From Saccopteryx bilineata (Eukaryota > Chordata > Mammalia > Chiroptera > Emballonuridae): 64,000 bases of DNA. The notes below the pieces were generated by a model. That model was not told where the DNA came from, searched no databases, and worked only from the letters and a program-made list of their open reading frames with translations. This document shows positions 42,851 to 53,933 of this stretch, in pieces. Location of the stretch: the NCBI RefSeq assembly GCF_036850765.1, contig NC_089490.1:100552074-100616073 (forward strand), given 5' to 3'. The first letter of the stretch is position 1. Every line of letters starts with the position of its first letter. A program made the position numbers and the translations under genes.

Positions 42851-43999
42851 GGAAAATAACTTTCAAGGAGTGTTACCAGGGAGAGACATGTTTTCATTAT
42901 AAATCCATATTCTAAGGTTAGTAAACTAAATTTAGAAGCCAACTACATCTAGTTGGCATGTTAACTTCATCATCATCATTTGGTTTTATCTATGTTGCAG
43001 AGAGAAAGGAATGGGTTATGTATACAAATTTGAGCCAAGTTGTTAAAAGGTAGAGCAACAGTTGAGCCCAAGAAGTGATGGCTATAGTAAATTAGCATCA
43101 GCAGCGTTCACTAGTTATTACTGTGCAACAAACGTGAAATGTAATGGCTTGAGACAGTATAATAGGCTTTATGTGGATCAGGAACTCAATCATCTCTGGT
43201 GGATCCTTCTGCCTCTAGGTCACTTTGGAAGTTAGAATCAAATGGTAGCTTTGGGGTTAGCTCTGAAGAGCATCTCTCTGTTAGTGGCTTCGTCTTTCCT
43301 CAACATCTACAGAGCAGCTGGATTTATTTCAGGGCTCCAAAGTGGAGCCAGGTAGAAGCTGAATCCTTTTTTAGGATTTGGCCTTGGAAGTCATAGCATC
43401 ACTTCCACAATACTCTTTGTCACAACATTGGAAGTCCCAGAAGACCAAATCCCAGCTTCAGGGAAAAGGAACATAGACACTGCCTCTTGCTGAGAGGAGT
43501 ATCAGTCACAGTTTAAGAAGAGGCTGGGGTTGGGTATATAAGTATATGGAGCCAACCCAAAGAAGAACTGCATTTGAAAACCAGAGACTTCAGCTGCCAT
43601 CAGCCTCAGGATTCAAGGTTCATTTTCAAGAGAGACAGTTGGTTTTGTTTGTGAATGTTGGTATAAACTATGCTGTATTCAAGCTGTGTCTATACTATTT
43701 ATAGTTAGATATTTCAAAACTCTTAAAAACCATCTCATTCTCAAAATTGAAGTAAAATACCTTAAACTTTTGTAAATTTTCATTTCACATTTTAAAATTT
43801 ATACTGATATTAAAGATCCTGATAAGGAAATTTTAGTGACTGGTTTTTCATATTTGGTATAAATTATAAATTCCATAAAGTAGAGCCCAGTGGAATGAAT
43901 ATATGTGACTAGTACTTCCAACTGAATTACATCATGTGAAATCAAGATAGCATTGGATAGTACCTTCCAGAGGTATCACCTAGGATTCAAATAGTTTTT
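42851..43999. other. Intergenic; old repeat near 43110-43500
   Basis: 43110-43500 (TGTGCAACAAACGTGAAATG, GGCTTGAGACAGTATAATAG) looks like a degraded relative of the old repeat at 12241. The remainder is unassigned. Confidence 0.4.
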
Positions 44000-44385
44000 T
44001 TTTTGTTTTTTTTTCTGAAGCTGGAAACGGGGAGAGACAGTCAGACAGACTCCCGCATGCGCCCGACCGGGATCCACCTGGCACACCCACCAGGGGCGAT
44101 GCTCTGCCCACCAGGGGGCGATGCTCTGCCCCTCCGGGGTGTCGCTCTGCCCCGACCAGAGCCACTCTAGCGCCTGGGGCAGAGGCCAAGGAGCCATCCC
44201 CAGTGCCCGGGCCATCTTTGCTCCAATGGAGCCTTGGCTGCGGGAGGGGAAGAGAGAGACAGAGAGGAAGGGGGGAGGTGGAGAAGCAAATGGGCGCTTC
44301 TCCTGTGTGCCCTGGCCGGAAATCGAACCTGGGACTTCTGCACGCCAGGCCGACGCTCTACCACTGAGCCAACCGGCCAGGGCCT
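44000..44385 (-). repeat. SINE S1, minus strand, nearly intact
   Basis: CTGAAGCTGGAAACGGGGAG left, GCCAACCGGCCAGGGCC right. Perfect 16-bp target GATTCAAATAGTTTTT at 43984-43999 and 44386-44401. Confidence 0.95.
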
Positions 44386-44401
44386 GATTCAAATAGTTTT
44401 T

Positions 44402-44822
44402 AAAGAGCAATTAAATCAGCCTGTGTTTTGCTAAATTATGCATACCTAGTTAAATGTAAAATAAAATTGAACAGAAAAGTAATAGTTTAAATCGCCATTG
44501 TGTGAAAGCTGGGTGAAATGTTTTGACCATATTTTAAAATAAATTTAACATTTCTGATAACTTTTTGTGATAGAGGTGTCCATATTTTCCTAAAGTTTGG
44601 AGTATGGCAGTCCTGTTAAATTAGAATTGTACACTATTTCTTTAACATAAGATTATATAATAATTGTTTAATTTTTATCATTTATGAGCTAAATCACAAA
44701 ATAATTGTTAAAGAATTCAGATACCACATGGTTAAGGAACAGGCTGATTCCAAACTTTGAGGAATCTAGTTCAGATAAATGCTGTGCCTCTTCTGATATA
44801 TCAGTAATAATGTGGTACCTTA
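44402..44822. other. Intergenic, nothing recognised
   Basis: AT-rich sequence without recognisable elements. TGTGGTACCTTA at its end could be the worn left terminus of the Tigger element beyond the next SINEs, but this is not secure. Confidence 0.35.
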
Positions 44823-45048
44823 GCCTGACCAGGTGGTGGCGCAGTAGATAGAGTTGGCCTGGGATACAGGACCCACACTCGAAACCCTGAGGTCTTGGAC
44901 TTGAGCCCAGAGTAGCTGGCTTGAGCAAAGGGTCACTGGCTCAGCTGGAGCCCCCTGGTCAAGGCATGTATGAGAAGCAATGAAAAACTACAGTGCTGCA
45001 ACTATGAGTTGATGCTTCTTATCTCTCTCCCTGTCTGTCCTTCCCTCT
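44823..45048 (+). repeat. SINE S3 (short form), plus strand
   Basis: GCCTGACCAGGTGGTGGCGC head, CCTGTCTGTCCTTCCCTCTC end. It meets the next SINE tail-to-tail. Confidence 0.88.
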
Positions 45049-45377
45049 CTTTTTTTTTTTTTTTTTACAGGGACAGAGAGTCAGAGAGAGGGATAGATAG
45101 GGACAGACAGGAACGGAAAGAGATGAGAAGCATCAATCATCAGTTTTTCATTGCAACACCTTAGTTGTTCATTGATTGCTTTCTCATATGTGCCTTGACC
45201 ACGGGCCTTCAGCAGACCGAGTAACCCCTTGCTCAAGCCAGCGACCTTGGGTCCAAGCTGGTGAGCTTTGCTCAAACCAGATGAGCCCGTGCTCAAGCTG
45301 GTGACCTCGGGGTCTCGAACCTGGGTCGTCCACATCCCATTCTGATGCTCTATCCATTGCACCACTGCCTGGTCAGG
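45049..45377 (-). repeat. SINE S3, minus strand
   Basis: T run, CAGGGACAGAGAGTCAGAGA left, CACTGCCTGGTCAGG right. Inverted pair with the preceding SINE. Confidence 0.9.
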
Positions 45378-46194
45378 TCACTTGCAGGACTTTTGAATAA
45401 AAATCTATCCAAAGAGGTTTGCTTTTGCCTGCCTTTTACAATGTTACGGAAATGTGACAAATGTCAAAAAGTGCTGAAGCAGGACCAGTTGAAACTTTTT
45501 CTGGGTGTTTCTTTTCAATGAAATTTGAAAGCTTCTCCCACATTGCCAGCATGTCTTTAATTTCACTTGTAGAAATCACTTCCTCCAACTCTACCTTCTC
45601 ACTACTAATCCCTTGCAGAAGCTCTGTATGTTGCATCATCTGTAGCTCCTTCAACTCCTCATTTGAGAGTACCTCATGTTCCTGGACAAGATCCTTTACA
45701 TCACCCTCATCTACCTCCAGACCCATTGACTTTCCAAGGGACACAATCTCCTCCACGCTTCTACCTCGGTCTTGGTCTCAGGTTCAAATCCTTCGAAGTC
45801 CCTGTCTGCAACAACATCAGGCCATAACTTTTTCCATACCAAGTTCAAGGTTCTTCTTGTAACCTCTTGCCATGCAAAGTCAATAATGCGTAAACATATC
45901 ACGATGTTGTAGTGATCTTTCCATAACTCTCAAAGGGTTAGATTTGTATTCTCAGTCACCTCAAAGCAGCCGCAGAACAAGTGCTTTGTGTAAAGCTTTT
46001 TAAAGTTGGGTTGGAAATGACCTGCTGATCCATAGGTTGCTAGATTGAAGTCATGTTGGGTGGGAGGTAGAGGACTTTCACGAATTTGAACTCATCAAGA
46101 ATGTCATCTTCAAGACCAGGTGAGTGGGCTGGAGCATTTTCAAGGATCGGTAATGCTTTCATTGGGTGTTTATTTTCTTGAAGATATATTTTTT

Positions 46195-46382
46195 GTTTTT
46201 TTTTATTGATTGATTGATTTTTTAGAGAGAGGAGTGAGAGAGAGAGACAGAGAGAGAAGGAGGAGGAGCAGGAAGCATCAACTCCCATATGTGCCTTGAC
46301 CAGGCAAGCCCAAGGTTTCGATCTGGCGAACTCAGTGTTCCAGGTCGACGCTTTATCCCACTGCACCACCACAGGTCAGGCC
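46195..46382 (-). repeat. SINE S2, minus strand, inside Tigger
   Basis: TTTTTTAGAGAGAGGAGTGA left, CACCACCACAGGTCAGGC right. Target TTTCTTGAAGATAT on both sides. Confidence 0.92.
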
Positions 46383-46518
46383 CTTTCTTGAAGATATTTT
46401 TTCACTGCAGGACCAAAGACAAGATTTACACATTCAATAAAAAATGCCGTGTAACCCATGCCCTAGCATTGGAGTGCCACATAACCTGCAATTTTTCTTT
46501 AAGAATCTTGTGAGTCTT

Positions 46519-46723
46519 GCCTGACCAGGCGGTGGTGCAGTGGATAGAGCATTGGACTGGGATGTGGAAGACCCGGGTTTGAGACCCGAGGTCGCCAGCT
46601 TGAGCAAGGGCTCATCTGGTTTGAGCAAAAGCTCACCAGCTTGAGCCCAATGTCGCTGGCTCAAGCAAGGGGTTACTTGGTCTTCCGAAAGCCCATGGTC
46701 AAGGCACATAAAAAATAAAAAAA
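46519..46723 (+). repeat. SINE S3, plus strand, 3'-shortened, inside Tigger
   Basis: GCCTGACCAGGCGGTGGTGC head. It stops at TCAAGGCACATA, then an A-rich tail. Perfect 18-bp target AAGAATCTTGTGAGTCTT at 46501-46518 and 46724-46741. Confidence 0.95.
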
Positions 46724-46760
46724 AAGAATCTTGTGAGTCTTAAAAGCTTGAGGATTTTTG

Positions 46761-47089
46761 GCCTGACCAGGGGTGGCGCAGTGGATGGGGCGTCGGACTG
46801 CGATGCCGAGGACCCGGGTTTGAGACCCTGAGGTCGCCAGCTTGGGCGCGGGCTCATCTGGTTTGAGCAAACTCACCAACTTGGACCCAAGGTCACTGGC
46901 TCGAGCAAGGGGTTATTCAGTCTGCTGAAGGCCCGCGGTCAAGGCACATATGAGAAAGCAATCAATGAACAACTAAGGTGTCGCAATGCGCAACAAAAAA
47001 TGAATGATTGATGCTTCTCATCTCTCCGTTCCTGTCTGTCTGTCCCTGTCTATCTCTCTCTGACTCTCTGTCTCTGTAAAAAGAAAAAA
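46761..47089 (+). repeat. SINE S3, plus strand, inside Tigger
   Basis: GCCTGACCAGGGGTGGCGCA head, A-rich tail. Perfect target AAAAGCTTGAGGATTTT at 46742-46758 and 47090-47106. Confidence 0.95.
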
Positions 47090-48361
47090 AAAAGCTTGAG
47101 GATTTTCGGAATGATACACTAGCAGTGGCTTTACTTTACAGTTACCGCTAGCATTTGCACACAATGCAAGAGTTAGACAGTCCTTCATGGGTTTATGGCC
47201 TGGCAGCTTCTTCTCTTCTGCAGTGATGAAAGTCCTCTGGGGCATTTTTTTCCCAAAACAATCCTGTTTCATCACAGTTGAACACTTGTTGGGGGATGTA
47301 GCCCTCCTTTGCGATAAGTGCAGCAAAACGTGCGATGTACTCCTCAGCTGCCTTAACGTCAGCACTCGCAACTTCACCATGCCTCACCACCGAGTGGATG
47401 CCAGATCTCTTGAAATTTTCAAACCAGCCATGACTTGCCTTAAACGTGCCTTCTGCCTCTTTTGAGGTAGATGGTTCTTTCTTCTTCAAGTCGCTGTAAA
47501 TAATACGTGCCTTTTCGCATATTACAGTCTCCATCACTGTATCTCCTGCCAGCTCTTTCTCTCACCCACACCAGCAGAAGCTTCTCCATTTCTTCATGGA
47601 TATTTGTCTTTAATTGGGACAAAATTGTAGTCCCTTTCGCTGGATTTGCGCTTTTGATGGCATCCTTTTGTTTAAGGATGGTACAAATTGTAGATGTATT
47701 GCGGTCTTACAGCCTTGCCAGTTCAATCACTCGTACACCACACTCATGTTTTTCTATTTCTTGCTTTACTTCTATTGACATCATTCTCTTCTTCTCACCA
47801 CTGTCCTTTACACTCACTTTCTTCGGCCCCATGATAGCACACACAAAAAGTAAAAAATGCAAAAATGATGCAAGAACAAATACAGTGCATGAGACTTGAC
47901 TTGATTCTGCGGGTAACACATGAGAAAGAACGAGATGCTGGTGTTGCGCTGCCGATACTGGACCCATGCGCCAATGCGCCAACTAGCTGCAGCTTCCCGA
48001 ATCATGACTCGTATCTCAGAATTTTGCTCAAATCTTGAACAAAAATATGGACCGAGTCGCAGCTCGTATCTTAAAAAAGTATGTTGGTCTGCTTGTATCT
48101 GAAGGTACAACTGTAATTTTACATTTTCTATGGTTAGGGAATAGATTGAACGTTTTCCATCCTCCTATATTTGCCTAGTGACATTCCAGATTTTAGGGTT
48201 TCTTCTCAGTCTGGCTACCAAATTACAGAGATTTGTGAATCCTTATTTCAGTAATAAGTAAAACTAGCACCAAATAAGATGAGTGCCTCATTTATTTGAT
48301 AGAAACTGGTAAAAACAAATATTCCTCATAAATGAAACTTCAGATAAATTTGTATTTTTTT

Positions 48362-48528
48362 AGGTTTAATTTATTGATTTTAGAGAGAGGAGAAAGACAG
48401 GGTTGGGGGAGAAGCGAGAAGCAGTTGCTTCTTGTATGTGCCTTGAACGAGCAAGCCAGGGCTTCACACCAGTGACCTCAGCATTCCAGGTCAACGCTTT
48501 ATCTACTGTGCCACCACAGGTCAGGCAA
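48362..48528 (-). repeat. SINE S2 (older), minus strand
   Basis: AATTTATTGATTTTAGAGAG left, GTGCCACCACAGGTCAGGC right. Inserted in the tail of the next SINE. Confidence 0.85.
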
Positions 48529-48537
48529 ATTTCTGTG

Positions 48538-48903
48538 GGTTTTTTTTATTAACTGAGAGGCAGAGAGAAAGACTCCTGCATGTGCCCCAACTGGGATCAA
48601 CCCGGCAAGCCCCCTACCTGATGATGGTCTGCTCAGCTGGGGCCACTGCCTTGTTGCTCTGAATGGTGCTATTTTAGCAACTGAGGTGAGGCCATGGAGC
48701 TACCGTCAGCACCAAGGACCAAATTGCTCGACCCATTTGAGCCATGGCTGCGGGAGATGAGGGGAGAGAGAGACATAAAGAGAAAGAAGGGGGCTGGGTA
48801 GAGAAGTAGATGGGCACTTCTCCTGTGTGCCCAGGCGGGGAATCAAACCCAGGGCTTCCACAGGCTGGGCCAACATTCTACTGCTGAGCCAACCAGTCAG
48901 GGT
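48538..48903 (-). repeat. SINE S1 (older), minus strand
   Basis: ACTGAGAGGCAGAGAGAAAG left, GAGCCAACCAGTCAGGG right. AAATTTGTATTTTT before the pair and after this element is its target. Confidence 0.85.
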
Positions 48904-49445
48904 GTAAATTTGTATTTTTAAGTGCTGAAATTCTTTGTATAATTTTTCATGTTTAATAGGCATTATTGTGCCTTATTATGATGATTACAGGGAACAATTT
49001 CCGTTTCATTTGGTATCATCATTATGAACAAATGTGACATTAGGATGTACTACAGTGATGCTCTCCCTTTGTGATATAGAGCTGTTTACAAAAACAGTCC
49101 CATACTACATAACATTTTGTATATTATTTAATGGCTTTTCGGGTGAATGTTAATATTCACAGCAATCCTGTGAGGTACATATTATTCTTATTTACAGAAG
49201 AAGAAATTAAGGTTCACAGGTACTAAATTTTTCCAAGGCCACAGAACTAAGTGATGGTAGATCCAGGATTGGAACCCAGGTATCTCTGATTTCAAAGTCC
49301 CTTGTAGTTTGTACTCTTGTTAAGAGACATGAATCAAACAGTCTTCAACAAACCTGTCTTTTGCCATTGTCATTATGGAAAATCTATCATAAAAGAAATC
49401 ATTATGGTTTGGAATAAGAGAACTCAAATATCCCAGACACTAATG
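48904..49445. other. Intergenic; MIR-like remnant near 49148-49300
   Basis: CACAGCAATCCTGTGAGGTA, AGAAGAAATTAAGGTTCACA and ATTGGAACCCAGGTATCTC match the MIR layout. Confidence 0.65.
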
Positions 49446-50033
49446 CAGTGGTCAGCAAACCATGGCTCACGAGCCACATGCAACTCTTTGGCCCCTTGAG
49501 TGTGGCTCTTCCACACTTAATTAGGTGTACCCTAACTAAGTTAATAACAATGTACCTACCTATATAGCAGGGGTCCCCAAACTACGGCCCGCGGGCTGCA
49601 TGTGGCCCCCTGAGGCCATTTATCCGGCCCCCGCCGCACTTCCGGAAGGGGCACCTCTTTCACTGGTGGTCAGTAAGAGGAGCACATTGACCATCTCATT
49701 AGCCAAAAGCAGTCCCATAGTTCCCATTGAAATACTGGTCAGTTTGTTGATTTAAATTTACTTGTTCTTTATTTTAAATATTTTATTTGTTCCTGTTTTG
49801 TTTTTTACTTTAAAATAAGATATGTGCAGTGTGCATAGGGATTTGTTAATAGTTTTTTTTTTTATAGTCTGGCCCTCCAATGGTCTGAGTGACAGTGAAC
49901 TGGCCCCCTGTGTAAAAAGTTTGGGGACCCCTGGTATATAGTCTAAGTGTAAAAAATTTGGCTCTCAAAAGAAATTTCAATCCTTGTACTGTTGATATTT
50001 GGCTCTGTTGACTAATGAGTTTGCCGACCACAG
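49446..50033. mobile_element. Outer hAT element (CAGTGGTCAGCAAAC ends), split by another hAT
   Basis: Ends CAGTGGTCAGCAAAC and GTTTGCCGACCACAG. Perfect 8-bp target CACTAATG at 49438-49445 and 50034-50041. Own length is about 214 bp once the inner element and its duplication are removed. Non-coding; contains repeated TGGCTCT words near both ends. Confidence 0.92.
49568..49933. mobile_element. Inner hAT element (CAGGGGTCCCCAAAC ends)
   Basis: 366 bp, ends CAGGGGTCCCCAAAC and GTTTGGGGACCCCTG. Flanks CTATATAG and GTATATAG (one mismatch). Same family as 2389-2699, which lacks part of the interior. Confidence 0.93.
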
Positions 50034-50181
50034 CACTAATGCAATAGTTGCTGTATTTAGTAACACAGTCACCACATATAATGGATTCTATTGTTAGTAT
50101 TTAAGGCAAATGCATACAAGTGCTTATTCTATTCTCAACTGCATGCTAGGTGCAAAGAGATATCATTAAAAAACAAAACAA

Positions 50182-50562
50182 GGCCCTGGCCCGTTGGCTC
50201 AGTGGTGGAGCGTCGGCCTGGCATGCAGGAGTCCCGGGTTTGATTCCCGGCCAGGGCATACAGGAGAAGTGCCCATCTGCTTCTCCACCTCTCCCCCTCT
50301 CCTTCCTCTCTGTCTCTCCCCCTCCCGCAGCCAAGGCTCCATTGGAGCAAAGTTGGCCCAGGCGCTGAGGATGGCTCTGTGGCCTCTGCCTCGGGTGCTG
50401 GAATGGCTCTGATTGCAACAGAGCAACACCCCAGATGGACAGAGCATCACCCCCTGGTGGGCGTGCTGGGTGGATCCCGGTTGGGTGCATGTGGGAGTCT
50501 GTCTGACTGCATCCCCGTTTCCAACTTCAGAAAAATACAAAAATCAAAAAAAAAAAAAAATC
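50182..50562 (+). repeat. SINE S1, plus strand
   Basis: GGCCCTGGCCCGTTGGCTCA head, A-rich tail. The flank AAAACAAAAC is low-complexity, so the target copy is unclear. Confidence 0.9.
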
Positions 50563-51870
50563 TAAAACAAAAAAACCCCCACACCATTTGAGTGATCAAG
50601 AAATTCAGTCTAATTTCAGGCATCTGTGGTACCATTTAAAAATATGATGGACACCCAGTGCTTACGTTAAATTTAAGCAATAAAATTATGAGGGGAGACT
50701 TCAGGTGGAACAGCAGATCAGGAAAGAGGAGAGAATAATATGGAATAAAAGAAGCAAGAATGCTTCTTTGGGCTCAGTTTGGAATTATATGAATCAATTT
50801 TAATACTAATTATAATAGCTAATGTGTAATAACAGACCTAATCTTTTAAAACTATGCATGTTCATAGGGAAACTTGCAAAGATGTATACTGAAAAATGAA
50901 TAGTTGGCTGAATAAAGACTGTGAAGTCTTGAAGAATATGTAGATGCTGGGTAAACTTCATCAGTGGTGGTACAGCATCTGGTCTGATCAGCCTCCATCA
51001 AGTTTCTCTTACAGCGATCCTGCTCAAACTTCAATGTCCACATGGATTTCCTCAGGATTTTATTGTAAATCTAGATTCTGCTTCAGTAGCTCTGAGGTGG
51101 AGCCTGATATTCTGCATGTCTGACAAGTACTTAGATAGTGTCGATGCCTTGGTCCCAGACTACAGAGAGCTCTGTCTCTATTGGTATTGGCCTTCCAGTT
51201 CTAGATCCCATGAGCACTGGTTATAGCACAAGTCTTTCCTTGGGATACTCATGAGATTAGTAAACCCTCTTTTTTTTTTTTCCTTCATGAGATACTTGGA
51301 TTACTCTTTCTTGCACCAGAGCCATGACAAAACCACCTCATAGTCAACTCTAAGTTCTGTAAGATCAGGGGATAGTTGTTAACCAGTACGTATCCCCTGA
51401 AGCACTTGCACATGTTTGCACATATTAAGCACTCCATAAATGTTTTCAAACATTAATAAAACAACTAAGTGGACAAAACTACCTTTTCCTCTAAATGTAT
51501 AATGAATGCAACAGCCCTGATCCGGATGGCAGCATCCAGTTAGGACTCCAACTACACATACTATGCTCCCCGGCAGTCAGTGAGGGCAAGGGGGATTCAG
51601 ATCCTGCCCCCTCTAGATTTCCCAAGGCTAGACCAGCAGATCCTGCTTCTCTCCCCTTGTCTGAGTGTGTGTTTGTGTGTGTTACAGTGTGTATATCAGG
51701 GGGATGCATAAAATTCTTGCTAAAGAAAGTTTCAAGTGCTCAACCCTTTAAAATTTTTATTTTTACCGTACAAAATAGAATCATGTACAAAATGGTATTT
51801 ACTCTGAAATTTCATTATTTCTAACCTGTCAGTCTTTTTGTAATATGACAGAGGTCTCATTAAAAAAACA
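50563..51870. other. Intergenic; MER5-type hAT remnant near 51020-51180
   Basis: CTGCTCAAACTTCAATGTCC and AGATTCTGCTTCAGTAGCTC to CTGACAAGTACTTAGATAG match the internal words of MER5/MER20-type repeats. The rest is unassigned. Confidence 0.5.
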
Positions 51871-51871
51871 A

Positions 51872-51947
51872 TTTATTGCACTCTAATCAAATAGCTTTTT
51901 GGTCTTTTGGCTAAGATCAAGTGCAATCTAATCTAAATACTTTTGAA
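51872..51947 (-). other. IKBIP: IKBIP short 3' UTR with polyA signal
   Basis: AATAAA on the minus strand at 51872-51877, 71 nt after the stop. The UTR contains an antisense U2 snRNA-like fragment. Longer UTR forms cannot be excluded. Confidence 0.75.
51891..51930 (+). pseudogene. U2 snRNA-like 5' fragment, antisense in the IKBIP 3' UTR
   Basis: CTTTTGGCTAAGATCAAGTG is identical to the 5' region of U2 snRNA, and the bases before it (ATAGCTTTTTGGT) match the U2 start apart from four changes, mostly C to T. The match fades after about 40 nt. Too short to be a functional U2; probably a truncated retrocopy. Confidence 0.75.
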
Positions 51948-52703
51948 CTAATCCATATCTGAAATGTGTGTTATTTCATCTTTTATATCCTTAATCTCAG
52001 CTTGGACTACTGTTAAATTAGAAATTTTTTCATTTAAGAAAGCAATTTCTTTCTCTCTTTGTAGTAAGTCAGCAACCAACCTCCCAATGCGTAGTGTTAA
52101 ATCATTTACCAATGGTTCCAAACGGGAAAAGTCCTTCTTTAGATTATACACCTTTGGCTTTAGATCATTTGCAAAAGTCACTGTCTTCAGAACTTTAGCT
52201 CTGTCACTTTCTAAGCTTAAAAACCGATCTGTGTGCTCGTCGAAATCACTCTTTAACTCCGAAAGCATCTTCTTAACAGTGTTAATTCTCTGTGAATTTT
52301 CAGATGCTGTCTTTCGGAGCACTGCAGTTCGCTCGATGCTACTTGACAGAAGATCGCCTATGCTTTTCACTGTATTTTTTTCTACTTTTTCTATTTTTCC
52401 TTCCAGTTCTTGCACAGAATCTGTCAATGATGTTGTATCAGTCACTAAACCTGAAATACGTCGTATATCTGTTTTTATACTTGTAATCTTGAGACCAACA
52501 TCTTTTGCCATGGAAGTTGTCCTTTGGTCTACATTTGTAACATCTTGAGAAAGAGTCGTCAAATTGTTGTTCAGTATATCCTGCTTTTCAGTTATTCTCT
52601 TGGACCAAGTTTTTACCTCATAAATTTCCTCCTGTAGACGTTTTAGATGAGCAATTATTTGAAAAGATTTCAATTGTTCCATGATAGCTTCTGACTTTTG
52701 ACA
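51948..52703 (-). CDS. IKBIP: IKBIP terminal coding exon, long coiled-coil isoform
   Basis: Inhibitor of NF-kB kinase-interacting protein, an endoplasmic reticulum-associated protein linked to p53-driven cell death and to IKK. On the minus strand the exon follows acceptor TTCTTATAG at 52704. It encodes CQKSEAIMEQLKSFQIIAHL and so on for 251 codons to HISDMD, stop TAG at 51948-51950. The Met often taken as a start (52680-52682) is internal to the exon. The product is almost entirely heptad-like coiled coil rich in Lys, Glu, Asp, Leu and Ser. The N-terminal exons with the membrane anchor lie beyond the right edge of the window. Identification rests on close match to the remembered human protein. 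Confidence 0.95.
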   Translation of the reverse strand, partial: CQKSEAIMEQLKSFQIIAHLKRLQEEIYEVKTWSKRITEKQDILNNNLTTLSQDVTNVDQRTTSMAKDVGLKITSIKTDIRRISGLVTDTTSLTDSVQELEGKIEKVEKNTVKSIGDLLSSSIERTAVLRKTASENSQRINTVKKMLSELKSDFDEHTDRFLSLESDRAKVLKTVTFANDLKPKVYNLKKDFSRLEPLVNDLTLRIGRLVADLLQREKEIAFLNEKISNLTVVQAEIKDIKDEITHISDMD

Positions 52704-53127
52704 CTATAAGAAAATATAACCACAATAATTAAATTTATTAAAAGCTTAACATTTAAAATTCAACTTAAATTTTATGTTAGTTTTAACCATAACTTCACTG
52801 CTTCTCGGGAAAGATTTGGGAAAAGATGTATTAAGTGTATTACTAATGAATAAGGAAAACATTAAGGAAATATAAAATATTATTGGAAATGACATTTTTT
52901 AGTTATTATTTTTGTACAATCAGTCTCCTGTACATAGACAAAATGAGTTAAACTATAGTGAACAACAAATAAACAAACAAAAAGCTATCTCCAAAGTTCT
53001 ACAAGTCCATGATTCCAGATACAAGTGGTTCTCAGCTCTTGTATGTTTCAGTGCCATCCTGCTTTCCCTCCATCCACCTACAGTGATGTCAGAATTGTCC
53101 TTTTGGTTTGACGTGGACACGTTAGCC
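52704..53127 (-). other. IKBIP: IKBIP intron, nothing recognised
   Basis: Intronic AT-rich DNA next to the acceptor of the terminal exon. Confidence 0.55.
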
Positions 53128-53449
53128 CAGGGGTCGGGAACCTTTTTGGCTGAGAGAGCCATGAACGCCACATATTTTAAAATGTAATTCCATGAGAGCC
53201 ATACAACGACCCGTGTATGTTACACATTATCCAATAAAAATTTGGTGTTGTCCCAGAGGACAGCTGTGATTGGCTCCAGCTACCCGCAACCATGAACATG
53301 AGCGGTAGGAAATGAATGGATTGTAATACATGAGAATGTTTTATATTATTAATGTTATTATTTTTTTTTATTAAAGATTTGTCTGTGAGCCAGATGCAGC
53401 CATCAAAAGAGCCACATCTGGCTCATGAGCCATAGGTTCCCGACCCCTG
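53128..53449. mobile_element. Non-autonomous hAT element (CAGGGGTCGGGAACC ends)
   Basis: 322 bp with ends CAGGGGTCGGGAACC and GGTTCCCGACCCCTG, and repeated GAGAGCCAT / GAGCCACATCTGGCTCATGAG words inside. 8-bp flanks CGTTAGCC and TGTTAGCT match at six positions. Non-coding. Confidence 0.88.
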
Positions 53450-53931
53450 TGTTAGCTGATGAACATGGTGAGCCACACAACTGCCTGGCAACATTTCAAG
53501 TTGTTGTTTTTGTTGTTGGCAGTGGTGTGTGTATATCTGTGTATTTAAACAGAGATATTAGGAAAGTTAAATTATATTATTTTGAATACTTTCAATTTTA
53601 TTGCATTGTGCCATCAGTTAATAAAATTAATAGGGCAAGGTGAAAATTAAAGTGCTAGTTAATAGTGCTAAGATGGATCTCATAAATGAGACCAAATAAA
53701 AAATTTAAACAAACGTGCTCAGATCCATCCATGTTGTTGCAAATGGCAGGATAGCCTTCTTTCTATGGCTGAATATTGAAATTTAGCAAAGAAACATGTT
53801 GTACAACTTAAATTTACACAATGTTGTTAGTTAAATAGTTATTCAATTTAACAAATAAAGGAAAGAAATTGTCAGGTAATTCTCTTAAGCTTTAATGAGA
53901 AGATTAACAAACCTGTGAACTGTGTGTCAAC
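53450..53931 (-). other. IKBIP: IKBIP intron, nothing recognised
   Basis: AT-rich intron between two DNA transposons. Confidence 0.5.
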
Positions 53932-53933
53932 TA

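Larger units (their letters stand above)
45400..48113 (-). mobile_element. Tigger (pogo-type) DNA transposon remnant with broken transposase
   Basis: Minus-strand element whose 5' terminus CAGTTGTACCTTCAGATAC abuts TA at 48114-48115. From 47832 downward it reads as a TIGD1-like transposase in several frames: N-terminus MGPKKVSVKDSGEKKRMMS, CENP-B-like DNA-binding part, the DDE region with NCDETGLFW near 47265 and LPILENAPAHSP near 46140, then an acidic C-terminus to about 45420. Frameshifts and three SINEs break it. The second catalytic position reads Glu (LENAPAH) where the family has Asp. The 3' terminus was not found. It cannot encode an active enzyme. Confidence 0.9.

Noticed and set aside
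44805..44823. TGTGGTACCTTA as the missing left terminus of the Tigger element
   Set aside because: Only loosely similar to CAGTTGTACCTT and without a clear TA flank, so the element boundary was left open.
51964..52548. 194-codon plus-strand frame
   Set aside because: It is the antisense shadow of the IKBIP coiled-coil exon.
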